A stretch of 64,000 bases of DNA from Crocinitomicaceae bacterium. Lineage in GTDB: Bacteria > Bacteroidota > Bacteroidia > Flavobacteriales_D > Crocinitomicaceae. Made by a program: the position numbers and the translations under genes. Numbering within the stretch: position 1 is the first letter of the stretch; the number at the start of each line of letters is the position of its first letter. Location of the stretch: assembly GCA_023957475.1 (NCBI GenBank), contig JAMLHA010000001.1:1-64000 (forward strand), read 5' to 3'. Below, piece by piece: positions 1-8,135 of this stretch. Below the pieces are notes generated by a model. It was not told the origin of the DNA. It was given only the letters and a program-made list of their open reading frames with translations, and did no database searches.

Positions 1-133
1 TAATTAATTATTTTGTATAATTGATTCAACAATCCTTTTTTATTGGTGCTGTATTCAAGTCACAAATTAAGAATTAGATTACAATCGAAAATTGTAAATT
101 TATGAACAATTTGATATCTACACAATTATTATT

Positions 134-166
134 AGTTCTAAATTATTACATTTGAGTTCTAAATTA
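134..166 (+). promoter_or_regulatory. Promoter with paired operator-like repeats for the XRE regulator
   Basis: The 12-base sequence AGTTCTAAATTA occurs at 134-145 and again at 155-166, exactly 21 bases apart, about two helical turns. The gap holds TACATTTG (147-154), an exact match to the Bacteroidota -7 consensus TAnnTTTG. The -7 element is therefore flanked on both sides by the repeat. No good -33 TTG lies at the usual distance. A third copy of the core, AGTTCTAAA, lies downstream at 535-543. The repeats and -7 match are seen directly. Autoregulation by the adjacent HTH protein is inference. Confidence 0.5.
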
Positions 167-172
167 AAATGT

Positions 173-514
173 ATGAAAAAAATAGGAGGTAAAATCAGAC
201 AATTACGTGAATTGAAAGGATATTCACAAGAATACATTGCTAATCAAATGGGGATATCACAACGAGCGTACAGTAAATTGGAAACAAGTGAAACTAAATT
301 GGACTGGGAAAAGCTTACAAAAATTTCCGAAATATTGGAAATAGCCCCAACAGACATAGCATCTTTTGATGACAACCTGATATTTAATAATTGTAGTCAA
401 TCAGGTAAATTTGAGCAATTTATCAATCAAATACCAGAAAAATTAATAGAACAATATGAAAAAAGAATAGAATATCTTGAGAAGGAAATTGATTTTTTAA
501 GAAATAAACGTTAG
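173..514 (+). CDS. XRE-family helix-turn-helix transcriptional regulator
   Basis: Small DNA-binding protein of 113 residues. The N-terminal two thirds is a Cro/C1-type helix-turn-helix: GKIRQLRELKGYSQEYIA, then a recognition helix around MGISQRAYSKLE, then further helices ending near ILEIAPTDIAS. The C-terminus (EKLIEQYEKRIEYLEKEIDF) is charged and heptad-like, probably a short coiled coil for dimerisation. I chose ATG 173 over the upstream in-frame TTG 152, because 152 lies inside the likely -7 element. The gene stands alone, followed by a hairpin at 522-548. The operator-like repeats around its promoter suggest it represses itself. It could instead be a solitary antitoxin-like regulator, but no toxin gene is adjacent. 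Confidence 0.85.
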   Translation: MKKIGGKIRQLRELKGYSQEYIANQMGISQRAYSKLETSETKLDWEKLTKISEILEIAPTDIASFDDNLIFNNCSQSGKFEQFINQIPEKLIEQYEKRIEYLEKEIDFLRNKR

Positions 515-521
515 AAGAAAT

Positions 522-548
522 AATTTTTTAGAAAAGTTCTAAAAAATT
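522..548 (+). terminator. AT-rich hairpin after the XRE gene, containing a third operator-like core
   Basis: A perfect 12-bp inverted repeat, AATTTTTTAGAA (522-533) and TTCTAAAAAATT (537-548), with the 3-base spacer AAG. It starts 7 bases after the XRE stop codon. It can act as a weak terminator on either strand. Its right half includes AGTTCTAAA (535-543), the core of the repeats upstream of the XRE gene. It also lies about 50 bases before the next gene, so it may be an operator instead. Confidence 0.45.
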
Positions 549-593
549 TGTATTTTAGTACAAAATATTTAGTATAACCATATAACTATTGAA

Positions 594-2561
594 GTGAAAC
601 TTATTGTAGCCTTTATATTGATCTATTCATGTACATACAGTCAGGTTGTTTTTTATCAAGATGTCTGCAATTGCGGTGTTACAGCCGCAGGATTTTCTAC
701 GGGTTTAGGGTTTGGCTCTGGTAATTTCAATGTTCATATTGAACCAGGTAGTACAATTAAAAAAGCCTATATGTTGTCATATCGAATTGGGTTTCCACCT
801 ACTGTATCTTTTTTACTTAACGGTACACCTTTTACTTATGACACAACAAATTATTTTACGCAATTTAATCACAAAAATCAATATGCATCACCGATGAGAA
901 CTTACTACAAGGACATAACACAAAGTATAAATCCTACTATTTCTAATTATACCATTACAATACCCGATCAATTCGGATTACCCATCAATTGGGGCTATTG
1001 GACTTTTTTCTTGTACATTGTTTATGAGAACCCTACTCTATCAAAAACTTCTTTTAATATTATTGTCAATAATCAAAGTTTATATGGAAATACACACTAC
1101 TCAATCAGTGATTTAAATCCGATTTTAAATAGTTTTCCTGTTGGATTTTCTATATATACGGATAGAATGGGAGGAGCTAGTGGAAGTATATTGAATCAAA
1201 TCTATTTTAATTCAAATTTCCTTGGTATTTGTGGTGGAAATGATAATGCTAATAATTTATGGATAGCTTCTGGTGTAAAAGGTCACTTTTATTATCAGAA
1301 CAATCAACTCTTCGGATTAGATGATGACACACCTGATGCTATAATGGGAGGTACTGATGGATTAGCAGATGTTTCGAGTTATATTCAAAACAATGCAACT
1401 TCTTGTAACTTTCAGTTAACTCATATTAATTATCCAAATCAGCCTGCGAATGCAACAAGTGCATATCTCGCTTACTTCCTCACCTACACCTCCCCCTGTC
1501 AACCATTCGATGTTTCTGTTCCCAAAGACACGACCATTTGTCAAGGTGCAACCATCCAGTTAAATGCTTCGGGAGGGCAAAGTTATGAATGGATTTCGCC
1601 TACCAACTCCACAACCTCCAACCCTGCTCCAGGTTTAAGTTGCTCAAATTGTCCCAACCCAATTTTTACTGCAGACAGCACCATGTTTTATACGGTAAGG
1701 ATATGGAACAACGATACTTCAACAGGCTCAGCATGTTCGGTTGTTCGCCCTGTAAGAATCAATGTACTACCACAACCACAAATAGGAAATGTGACTTTAA
1801 AACCATCAGAATGTGGTACTACGAATGGTTCTATTACTATAACAGGAACAAACTTAAAAGAACTATTTGCCGTATCCGAAAATGGTGATACAACAAGTGT
1901 TATAGGAAATATTCTTACAGGACTTGGTGCTGGGAATTACACGGTTTTTTATACCAATGCATCCAGTTGTCAAAGTGCAGACACACTCATAACAATTGGT
2001 ACAGTCAACAATACCATAGCTAATTTTACGGCAACTCCACAAAGTGGAAGCACTCCTTTGGAGGTTGCTATTACCAACACATCGCAGAATGCTCAGCAAT
2101 TTCAATGGTTTGTAAACGGTGAGTTGCAACCAAATCCTTTTAGTTCTTTTGTGGCAGACACATCGGGCAGTTATCAAATTACATTGGTTGCTTGGAAAAA
2201 CGATCTTTCGTGTGCAGACACTGCCCAATTAACCGTTATTGCTTATGATAGTTTAATTGTTGGTATTCCCAATGTGTTTTCACCCAACAACGATGGGGTA
2301 AATGATGTTTTTAGCATCACAGTCAATCAACCTGTGAAATGTGAATTGGTAATTGTTAACCGTTGGGGAGAAAAAGTGTATTCCTACTCGGGAAATTTAA
2401 CCGTAGGAATGAACGATTTATGGTCGGCAGACGCTACCATTTCTGATGGCGTGTATTTTTATAGTGTGAAAATAGAAACAAGTCCTCCCCCTTTATCCCC
2501 CTCCAAAGGGGGAAACCCGCAACAATTGTCAAGAGAAGGGTTTGTGACAGTGTTGAGGTAG
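594..2561 (+). CDS. Secreted protein with a T9SS type-B (gliding motility-associated) C-terminal sorting domain
   Basis: A 655-residue surface or secreted protein with a signal peptide (MKLIVAFILIYSCTYSQ). Residues 20-300 have no family I recognise. From about 300 to 400 there is an Ig/PKD-like segment with cysteines (TICQGATIQLNASGGQSYEW), then another PKD-like segment near 480-560. The last about 90 residues are the CHU_C / type-B sorting domain, with the landmarks IPNVFSPNNDGVNDVF, NRWGEKVY and SDGVYFYSV. Such domains direct export through the T9SS, often with PorP/SprF help. The start is GTG 594; no better ATG is near the signal peptide. The domain carries an in-frame palindromic insert (SPPPLSPSKGG) just before the final strand. 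The gene ends 7 bases from the convergent batD-like gene. Confidence 0.85.
   Translation: MKLIVAFILIYSCTYSQVVFYQDVCNCGVTAAGFSTGLGFGSGNFNVHIEPGSTIKKAYMLSYRIGFPPTVSFLLNGTPFTYDTTNYFTQFNHKNQYASPMRTYYKDITQSINPTISNYTITIPDQFGLPINWGYWTFFLYIVYENPTLSKTSFNIIVNNQSLYGNTHYSISDLNPILNSFPVGFSIYTDRMGGASGSILNQIYFNSNFLGICGGNDNANNLWIASGVKGHFYYQNNQLFGLDDDTPDAIMGGTDGLADVSSYIQNNATSCNFQLTHINYPNQPANATSAYLAYFLTYTSPCQPFDVSVPKDTTICQGATIQLNASGGQSYEWISPTNSTTSNPAPGLSCSNCPNPIFTADSTMFYTVRIWNNDTSTGSACSVVRPVRINVLPQPQIGNVTLKPSECGTTNGSITITGTNLKELFAVSENGDTTSVIGNILTGLGAGNYTVFYTNASSCQSADTLITIGTVNNTIANFTATPQSGSTPLEVAITNTSQNAQQFQWFVNGELQPNPFSSFVADTSGSYQITLVAWKNDLSCADTAQLTVIAYDSLIVGIPNVFSPNNDGVNDVFSITVNQPVKCELVIVNRWGEKVYSYSGNLTVGMNDLWSADATISDGVYFYSVKIETSPPPLSPSKGGNPQQLSREGFVTVLR
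2484..2514 (+). repeat. REP-like GC-rich palindrome inside the sorting-domain coding sequence
   Basis: The stem CCCCCTTT (2487-2494) pairs with AAAGGGGG (2505-2512) across the 10-base loop ATCCCCCTCC. The block is strikingly C/G-rich against its AT-rich surroundings. It is translated as Ser-Pro-Pro-Pro-Leu-Ser-Pro-Ser-Lys-Gly-Gly. It looks like a dispersed palindromic repeat that landed in frame. I see no second copy in this window. Confidence 0.7.
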
Positions 2562-2568
2562 CACCTCT

Positions 2569-4272
2569 TTAAACCAGTCCTTTAACCTCATTTAATAGCT
2601 GTTCCATTTCACTTTCATCGCTACCCATACCGTATCTTGAAAAGTCGCATTTGTTGAACAATGATTTCAATTGACTGGAAAGTTGGGGTACACTTAACGA
2701 CAATTCATTCAACAGTTCGTTTCTTGTTGCTTCTGAGTGTTCGGGTTTTTGCAATTTATAGTTCAAGATATGAATCAAGGTTTTTTCCAAAGTTGCATAA
2801 AACAATTCCGAATGTTGCTGTTTTAAATAAAATTCCAAACGATTGATGGATGCTTGAACAACACTTATATCAATAGGTTGTTCTTTTACTACGTCAATTT
2901 TTGGAGCCGTTGTTTCTTCGGGTTGCTCTTCTTTTTTGCGCTTCATTAAGAAGAAAATCAATGCACTTAGTAGCAATGCACCACCAGAGCTGTACCAAAT
3001 CCAACTATTTTTTGGAGTTAACAATTCTTTTACTTTGTTGTAATTGTACTGTTTATCACTTTCCAAAGGATTATTTTCTATCTCCTTTGTGTCTTCTTGA
3101 ATGTTGAACGCTTTATTTTCTTGAACAGCAATTTGAATCGAATTACTTGCTTGAGCGGTTTCATATTTTTCTGTTTTTGGGTTAAAATAGGCAATAGAAA
3201 CTGGTTTTATGGTTTGCATCCCTGCTTTTGTTGCCTGCACGTGGTATGTATAGGTGATTTTTCCAGATGCACCTTGAGAAGTGAAAGCATAGTCCTCATT
3301 CACTTCGGCATCTCCATACGTATTCATACCTGCAGGTAATTGAATTGTTGGTGATTCAATTGCGTGTAAATTGCCCTTTCCACTAATGATCAAATCCAAT
3401 TGAATAATGTCTCCCTGTTTCACCTTTTGATTGGAAGGATATTTTTGTTCGATAGAAAATTCACCCACACCACCGATAAAATTACTTGGTGCATTGCCTG
3501 GTAATGGTACAACTTCAACAGTTGGAGTGGAGGACACTACAGTGTAGTCTTGGTCGATAAAAGGTAAATATACTTCAAATGGATTGATGGAAAGAGCACC
3601 ACTTCCTACTGGAAACAATACTTTTTTGCCAAAAGTAAACGACTCGTATTCACGTCCTTTTACAAATTTTGTTTCCCACATTTCTGTTTGCTGTATTTCA
3701 TGGGCATCTGTAACCCCATTAAAATCAAAAGGTCGTTTTAAAACTGGTCGTCCAAATGTTTGTTCACGGGCATACACGCGACCGTTAACAACCAGCGGTT
3801 CACCTTCGTATATTTTGGTAGAAGAAACTTCGATCACTCCAAATGCAGGTTGATTCAATTGGCGTTTTGAAATTTCATCACCACCTTTACTTTGTTGTGG
3901 TGTATTGAGTACATTGATCGTTGCCGTTGTAGAAGTATATGTTTTGTTTCCTGCACGAACATAAAACGGGCCTATCTTGTAATTTCCTGCTTTGTTAAAC
4001 GATCCGGTAAAAATAACAACGTGTTCTTGCACCATTTTCCCGTTATTGAAATCTTGCACATAACGAGAAAGTGATTGCACACCGTATCCTTTCACAAAAT
4101 TTGACGGCCAATTTTCTACAATATTTCCTTCAACGTTGGATTTTATAGTGATAGAAAATTGCTGATTGACACCTACTTCTTGTGGCTCAACAGTAAGTTG
4201 TACACTAGCTTTTTGTCCCCATATAAAAAATGAAGACAATATAAAGAAGCTATATAATACGATCGATTTCAT
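2569..4272 (-). CDS. batD: BatD-family membrane-anchored protein
   Basis: Last gene of the Bat operon, 567 residues. It has a signal peptide (MKSIVLYSFFILSSFFIWGQ), then long periplasmic beta-rich BatD domains with motifs such as GGVGEFSI and LIISGKGNLHAIESP. One transmembrane helix lies near 430-445 (WIWYSSGGALLLSALIFFL) and a basic, helical cytoplasmic tail follows. BatD proteins are linked to aerotolerance and stress resistance in Bacteroides and Leptospira, probably acting with BatA/BatB at the inner membrane; the molecular role is not established. I chose ATG 4272, which overlaps the upstream stop (TAATG), over a TTG six bases earlier. No BatE follows. Confidence 0.85.
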   Translation of the reverse strand: MKSIVLYSFFILSSFFIWGQKASVQLTVEPQEVGVNQQFSITIKSNVEGNIVENWPSNFVKGYGVQSLSRYVQDFNNGKMVQEHVVIFTGSFNKAGNYKIGPFYVRAGNKTYTSTTATINVLNTPQQSKGGDEISKRQLNQPAFGVIEVSSTKIYEGEPLVVNGRVYAREQTFGRPVLKRPFDFNGVTDAHEIQQTEMWETKFVKGREYESFTFGKKVLFPVGSGALSINPFEVYLPFIDQDYTVVSSTPTVEVVPLPGNAPSNFIGGVGEFSIEQKYPSNQKVKQGDIIQLDLIISGKGNLHAIESPTIQLPAGMNTYGDAEVNEDYAFTSQGASGKITYTYHVQATKAGMQTIKPVSIAYFNPKTEKYETAQASNSIQIAVQENKAFNIQEDTKEIENNPLESDKQYNYNKVKELLTPKNSWIWYSSGGALLLSALIFFLMKRKKEEQPEETTAPKIDVVKEQPIDISVVQASINRLEFYLKQQHSELFYATLEKTLIHILNYKLQKPEHSEATRNELLNELSLSVPQLSSQLKSLFNKCDFSRYGMGSDESEMEQLLNEVKGLV

Positions 4273-5000
4273 TACCAATTTTTTCCTGTTTTTGTTGTGC
4301 CACCAGAGGTTTTGCTTCCTCCCATTTTACGTTTAGTGGCTGCATCTTGTTTCATTAAATCATCTAATTTTTTCTCAACGGCTTTGTCTTGTAGTTTTGA
4401 GCTTGTAGGTGAGGTGTTTTGTTGCTGATGTCCATTGCTATTATTGTTTTGTTGCTTGTTTTGTTGTTGGTTTTGTTGTTGGTTATTCTGATTTTGATTC
4501 TGTTGATTGTTCTGATTCTGTTGATTGTTCTGATTCTGTTGGTTGTTTTTATTTTGATTCTGTTGGTTGTTTTTTTGTTCTTGCAATTTACGCATTGCTT
4601 CGGTTAAGTTGTGACGTGTTTTATCGTTTGCTGGATTATTTCTCAAAGATTCTTTGTAGGCTTCAATAGCTTCGCTGTATTTTTTTTGTTGCATTAAACT
4701 ATTGCCCAAATTGTGATATGTTTTTGCTTTTTCTGTTGTCGTTTTATCAGATTCTGCATATTGTTGGTAAATTTTCTCTGCTTCGTTGTATTTTAAATCT
4801 TTGTATGCAGATTGTCCCATCTCTTTTGATAAATCAATGCCTTCTGGCGCATTTTTTTGAGCCGATTGGTACAATTTGAGTGCTTTTCCATACTCTTGTT
4901 TTGCATAAGCATCCCTTGCGGCATTCAAAGAATCCCTCCATTGTTGGGAATATCCTCCAATAGAAACAAGTAAAAATGCTATGTAAAGTAAGTATTTCAT
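4272..5000 (-). CDS. batC: TPR protein with Gln/Asn-rich tail (BatC-like)
   Basis: A 242-residue exported protein with the signal peptide MKYLLYIAFLLVSIGGYSQQ. Two to three TPR units at about 25-130 (EYGKALKLYQSAQKNAPEG, ...KTYHNLGNSLMQQKKYSEAIEAYKESLRNNP) are followed by a low-complexity run of about 60 Gln/Asn residues and a basic Gly/Thr/Lys-rich end. TPR units suggest a scaffold for BatA/BatB/BatD. The gene overlaps batB by ATGA and batD by TAATG, so translation is probably coupled. The Gln/Asn tract is encoded partly by exact 18-bp repeats and may vary in length between strains. Confidence 0.8.
   Translation of the reverse strand: MKYLLYIAFLLVSIGGYSQQWRDSLNAARDAYAKQEYGKALKLYQSAQKNAPEGIDLSKEMGQSAYKDLKYNEAEKIYQQYAESDKTTTEKAKTYHNLGNSLMQQKKYSEAIEAYKESLRNNPANDKTRHNLTEAMRKLQEQKNNQQNQNKNNQQNQNNQQNQNNQQNQNQNNQQQNQQQNKQQNNNSNGHQQQNTSPTSSKLQDKAVEKKLDDLMKQDAATKRKMGGSKTSGGTTKTGKNW
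4503..4538 (-). repeat. Tandem 18-bp repeat encoding the Gln/Asn tract
   Basis: On the plus strand TTGATTGTTCTGATTCTG occurs at 4503-4520 and again, identically, at 4521-4538. Degenerate copies follow to about 4590 and precede it from about 4440. Each unit is a multiple of three and encodes a Q/N hexapeptide, so copy-number change would keep the reading frame. Confidence 0.75.
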
Positions 5001-6142
5001 TTAATTCTTTTTAATCCAAAAAATGGTAATAAATAAAAACACATAAAACTAAGTATCGCCAATGCTAATGGCAGTTGGTACCTCTGTTCTTCTACCTCAA
5101 AATCCATACCATTTGTTTGCACTCGCTGCATTTGAGCGATCTGTTTTAACAATTTTTTTAAATCGGGATAGGCATTTTCGCTAATCATGGCAATTCCTCC
5201 AGCTTGACTAGCCAATTGTTGGATAAATTGTGGATTCAATTTAGATTGAACAGAAACACCCATAGCATCTTTTTTAAAGCCTTTTTCAGGTCGTTCTGGA
5301 TCTTCTGGAACCAATCCACCAGTGCGTGTTCCAATACCTAAAACAGCCAACTGAATGTTTTTTTCTTGGTATTGCTTTAAAATAGATGATGGGTCGGTTT
5401 CATGATTTTCTCCATCTGTAATAAGCACTACAGCTTTACTCATTTTATCGTTCTCTGTAAACATGGAGTAGGCATTTTCTAAAGCGCTTTTAATATTCGT
5501 TCCTTGATTGGTCATCATGTTGGTTTCAATCTCGTTGACAAATAGTTTGGCACCATAATAATCCAAGGTCAAAGGAAGTTGTGTAAATGCATCATTGGCA
5601 AAAATGGAGATACCTATTTTTTCTCCACTCAATTTATTGATCAATTCATTAATGGAGCGTTTAGCTATAGCCAATCGAGAATAGTTTCTATCAATGTCTT
5701 TGGTATTCATGGAGTTGGAAACATCCAAACAGATAACCAATTCCATACTTTGAATTGTTCCAGCTACTTTTTTCTTGCCAAATGCGGGTTGTGCCAATGC
5801 GATGATTAAAAAAACAAGTGCATTTCGAAAGAAAAAATAACTCAAAAATGATTTGGTGGATGAATTTGTTTTTAAGATGGTTGATTTCACCTTACTTCCT
5901 GAAAATAGGGTAATTTGTGTGGTTTTATACGAATTGTAAAGAAAAATTAGTGCAATTGGAAGAATTAACCACAACCATTGTAGTTGATGAGGTTCTTGAA
6001 ACGAGAAAAATGAATGTGCATCTTTTGTTAGCAGCTTTGAAGAATTGATGATTGCACCGAAAATGAGCCAAAAAAGAACTTCCCACACCACTATTAGTGT
6101 GATGAATCGCTTCATTTGATATGTCATTCGTTGTTTAATCAT
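4997..6142 (-). CDS. batB: BatB-like von Willebrand factor A domain membrane protein
   Basis: Inner-membrane VWA protein of about 381 residues. Hydrophobic helices come first (FITLIVVWEVLFWLIFGAI; LQWLWLILPIALIFLY; NALVFLIIALAQPA). A VWA domain follows, with the MIDAS start DVSNSMN near residue 140 and a later metal-site segment, LITDGENHETD. A last transmembrane helix lies at the C-terminus (LPLALAILSFMCFYLLPFFGL). VWA domains bind divalent metal and mediate protein contacts; BatA and BatB are thought to interact. The start is uncertain: ATG 6142 gives an 8-bp overlap with batA (ATGATTAA), while ATG 6127 and 6115 are also in frame. Confidence 0.85.
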   Translation of the reverse strand: MIKQRMTYQMKRFITLIVVWEVLFWLIFGAIINSSKLLTKDAHSFFSFQEPHQLQWLWLILPIALIFLYNSYKTTQITLFSGSKVKSTILKTNSSTKSFLSYFFFRNALVFLIIALAQPAFGKKKVAGTIQSMELVICLDVSNSMNTKDIDRNYSRLAIAKRSINELINKLSGEKIGISIFANDAFTQLPLTLDYYGAKLFVNEIETNMMTNQGTNIKSALENAYSMFTENDKMSKAVVLITDGENHETDPSSILKQYQEKNIQLAVLGIGTRTGGLVPEDPERPEKGFKKDAMGVSVQSKLNPQFIQQLASQAGGIAMISENAYPDLKKLLKQIAQMQRVQTNGMDFEVEEQRYQLPLALAILSFMCFYLLPFFGLKRIK

Positions 6143-7166
6143 TTTGCATAAAAAATAAACGAGATATACTCCACCCAATCACTGCAAAAAACAATCCAGC
6201 ATACAAAAAACTGGCGGGCATTGCCGGTGGCTCTGATTGAAAATAATGGTCAATAATCTTTCGTTTTTCCATTTTTTCTATCTCTTTGTAAATGTTTCGC
6301 AAGCTTTCTTCATCGGTAGCATGAAAATAACTCGCTCCAGTGATTGCTGCAATGCGTTTTAAAGATGCTTCATCCAAATCGGAGTCCACTTGTTGCTGTA
6401 TCGTTCCAAATGGTGTGTTGATGTTTACAATTCCGTTGTCCGAACCAACACCGATTGTATATACACGAACATTTTTTGTTTTTGCCAATTCTGCTGCTTC
6501 TTCTGGAGTTATATCGCCCATGTTATTGCTTCCATCCGTTAGAAGTATCACCACTTTTGACGGAATACTATCGTTTCTAAGGCGTGTTACCGCAGTTCCC
6601 AACCCCAATCCAATGGCTGTTCCTCCTTCTATGTTGGCATAACAGTTTAATCCGTCTAGTTGCTTTTTGAGCACGTCATAATCTGTTGTTGCGGGACAAG
6701 CAGTGTAGGCTTCTCCAGCAAATGCCACCAACCCGATTCGGTCTCCTTTTCTTCCATCAATGAATTCTTTGGCTAATTTTTTAGCAACTTCAATTCTGTT
6801 GGGTTGAAAATCTGTTTCAAGCATTGAGCCAGAAATATCTATCGTTAAAATGATGTCAATTCCATTTTTGTAATCGTGGTTGGAATCCATTGCATCGTTC
6901 CAGTTGTATGGTTTTGCCATTGCAATAACAAGAAAACCAATCAGTAAACAAGCATTTACAATGAGCAATTTTCGGATTAGGTGAATAAATGGTGAACCAA
7001 ATTTTTTCTGACTTTCAACCGTACCGGTGAATTTCCAATCTCCCGATTTTTTTGATTCAGCTTTCCACAATACCCAAAAAAGTAAGGGCAATAGTAGCAA
7101 TAGCCACAACCATTGTGGAGCAAAGAATTCATATTCCCAAAACCGTATGTTTAAAATTACCTGCAT
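6135..7166 (-). CDS. batA: BatA-like von Willebrand factor A domain membrane protein
   Basis: 343 residues. A transmembrane helix near 19-36 (WLWLLLLLPLLFWVLW) and another near 66-90 are followed by a VWA domain. Its MIDAS motif DISGSM is at about 110-115, with the conserved threonine region (AFAGEAYTACPATTD) and LLTDGSNNMGD following. A C-terminal helix (FLYAGLFFAVIGWSISRLFF) anchors the end. The start codon directly abuts the stop of the upstream gene (TAAATG), and the 3' end overlaps batB. It is a paralogue of the next gene, consistent with a BatA/BatB pair. Confidence 0.88.
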   Translation of the reverse strand: MQVILNIRFWEYEFFAPQWLWLLLLLPLLFWVLWKAESKKSGDWKFTGTVESQKKFGSPFIHLIRKLLIVNACLLIGFLVIAMAKPYNWNDAMDSNHDYKNGIDIILTIDISGSMLETDFQPNRIEVAKKLAKEFIDGRKGDRIGLVAFAGEAYTACPATTDYDVLKKQLDGLNCYANIEGGTAIGLGLGTAVTRLRNDSIPSKVVILLTDGSNNMGDITPEEAAELAKTKNVRVYTIGVGSDNGIVNINTPFGTIQQQVDSDLDEASLKRIAAITGASYFHATDEESLRNIYKEIEKMEKRKIIDHYFQSEPPAMPASFLYAGLFFAVIGWSISRLFFMQND

Positions 7167-8135
7167 TTATACTTCCAATGGACTCGTTTCTGCAATGAGT
7201 TGTTTGGCCATCATTGAAATTTTTAAAATAGTATATTCATCTGTTGTTGATTTGGCAAATTTGACCATGTCCGCTTGCCGTAACAAGAGTAAATACGTTT
7301 CAATAGTATCGTCTTGTAAGTCAACTTGTTTTAATAATTTTTTTGTTTCAAAAGTGGTTGTTTCAAGCAAATTGAGCCCAAATCGACCTGACATATAGGA
7401 ACGCATGATGTGAGAAAGCTCCGTATAATGTTGTTTCAGTTTTCCTTTCTCCCACATTTTTTCATTATCCAATGCCTCAATTGCAAATAACGTCCGCTCT
7501 TTTAAAGACATTATTTTTTGAGGTTTTACGGGGTGCTTTTTCCTTTTCTTGTAAATATAGAACGTGGCAAATGCAAGCAATAAAACACAACCAACTGCAA
7601 CATACCAATATTCTTCTAAATACTGAATAAACGTTTTTTGAGGCACATCGATAAAGCTTTCTTCGATGTCAAAAAGTTCGTCTTTTGCACCAATTGTTTT
7701 GGAACTAACGGTAAACGCTACGGCATTGAACAAGTAGGTAGAATCATTGATGATGATTTGTTGCATTGGAATGGTTATTTTGCCTGTGTCCCATACCATC
7801 AATGTATAGTGACCAATCCAAGTAACCTTGTTTTTTTCTTGCGATGTACTATCTTTAAATTCACCTTCAATTTCAAGTGAAATCTTGTTGTCATTCACTT
7901 GACCACCTTCTTTTTGTTGCAAAGCTGGAAGCTCTTTGTCGTAGGGATTAAAGGAAATTTTTGTGTTTTTCGGAACAGAAACGCTTAAATTTAAGACAAT
8001 AGGTTCTCCAAGTTGAATGTTAGCACGATTTACAGAAGCAGCCAATTCTTGTCCAAAACTGTAATTCAATACAAATACAGCACTCAAAATGGAATGAATG
8101 ATAGATGTGAATGATATGTTTTTACATGCCAACAT
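7167..8135 (-). CDS. Membrane-anchored protein of the Bat operon (between DUF58 and BatA)
   Basis: 322 residues with a likely signal sequence (hydrophobic to VLNYSFGQ), a beta-rich extracytoplasmic segment (about 30-165), one transmembrane helix near 173-192 (YWYVAVGCVLLLAFATFYIY) and a cytoplasmic helical tail (LKERTLFAIEALDNEKMW, ...ELSHIMRSYMSGRF). The layout resembles a short BatD, and many Bacteroidota Bat operons carry an unnamed gene at this position. Stop-start junctions on both sides are TAAATG, so it is translated together with DUF58 and BatA. I infer it is part of the same membrane complex. No specific function is known to me. Confidence 0.7.
   Translation of the reverse strand: MLACKNISFTSIIHSILSAVFVLNYSFGQELAASVNRANIQLGEPIVLNLSVSVPKNTKISFNPYDKELPALQQKEGGQVNDNKISLEIEGEFKDSTSQEKNKVTWIGHYTLMVWDTGKITIPMQQIIINDSTYLFNAVAFTVSSKTIGAKDELFDIEESFIDVPQKTFIQYLEEYWYVAVGCVLLLAFATFYIYKKRKKHPVKPQKIMSLKERTLFAIEALDNEKMWEKGKLKQHYTELSHIMRSYMSGRFGLNLLETTTFETKKLLKQVDLQDDTIETYLLLLRQADMVKFAKSTTDEYTILKISMMAKQLIAETSPLEV

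Noticed and set aside
2555-2567. A small hairpin, GAGGT-AGC-ACCTC, between the stop codons of two convergent genes.
   Set aside because: A 5-bp stem is short and there is no long T-run; it is weak evidence for a terminator.
4409-4669. Open plus-strand frames opposite the Gln/Asn tract, giving hydrophobic proteins.
   Set aside because: They are antisense products of the low-complexity repeat in batC and show no independent start signals.
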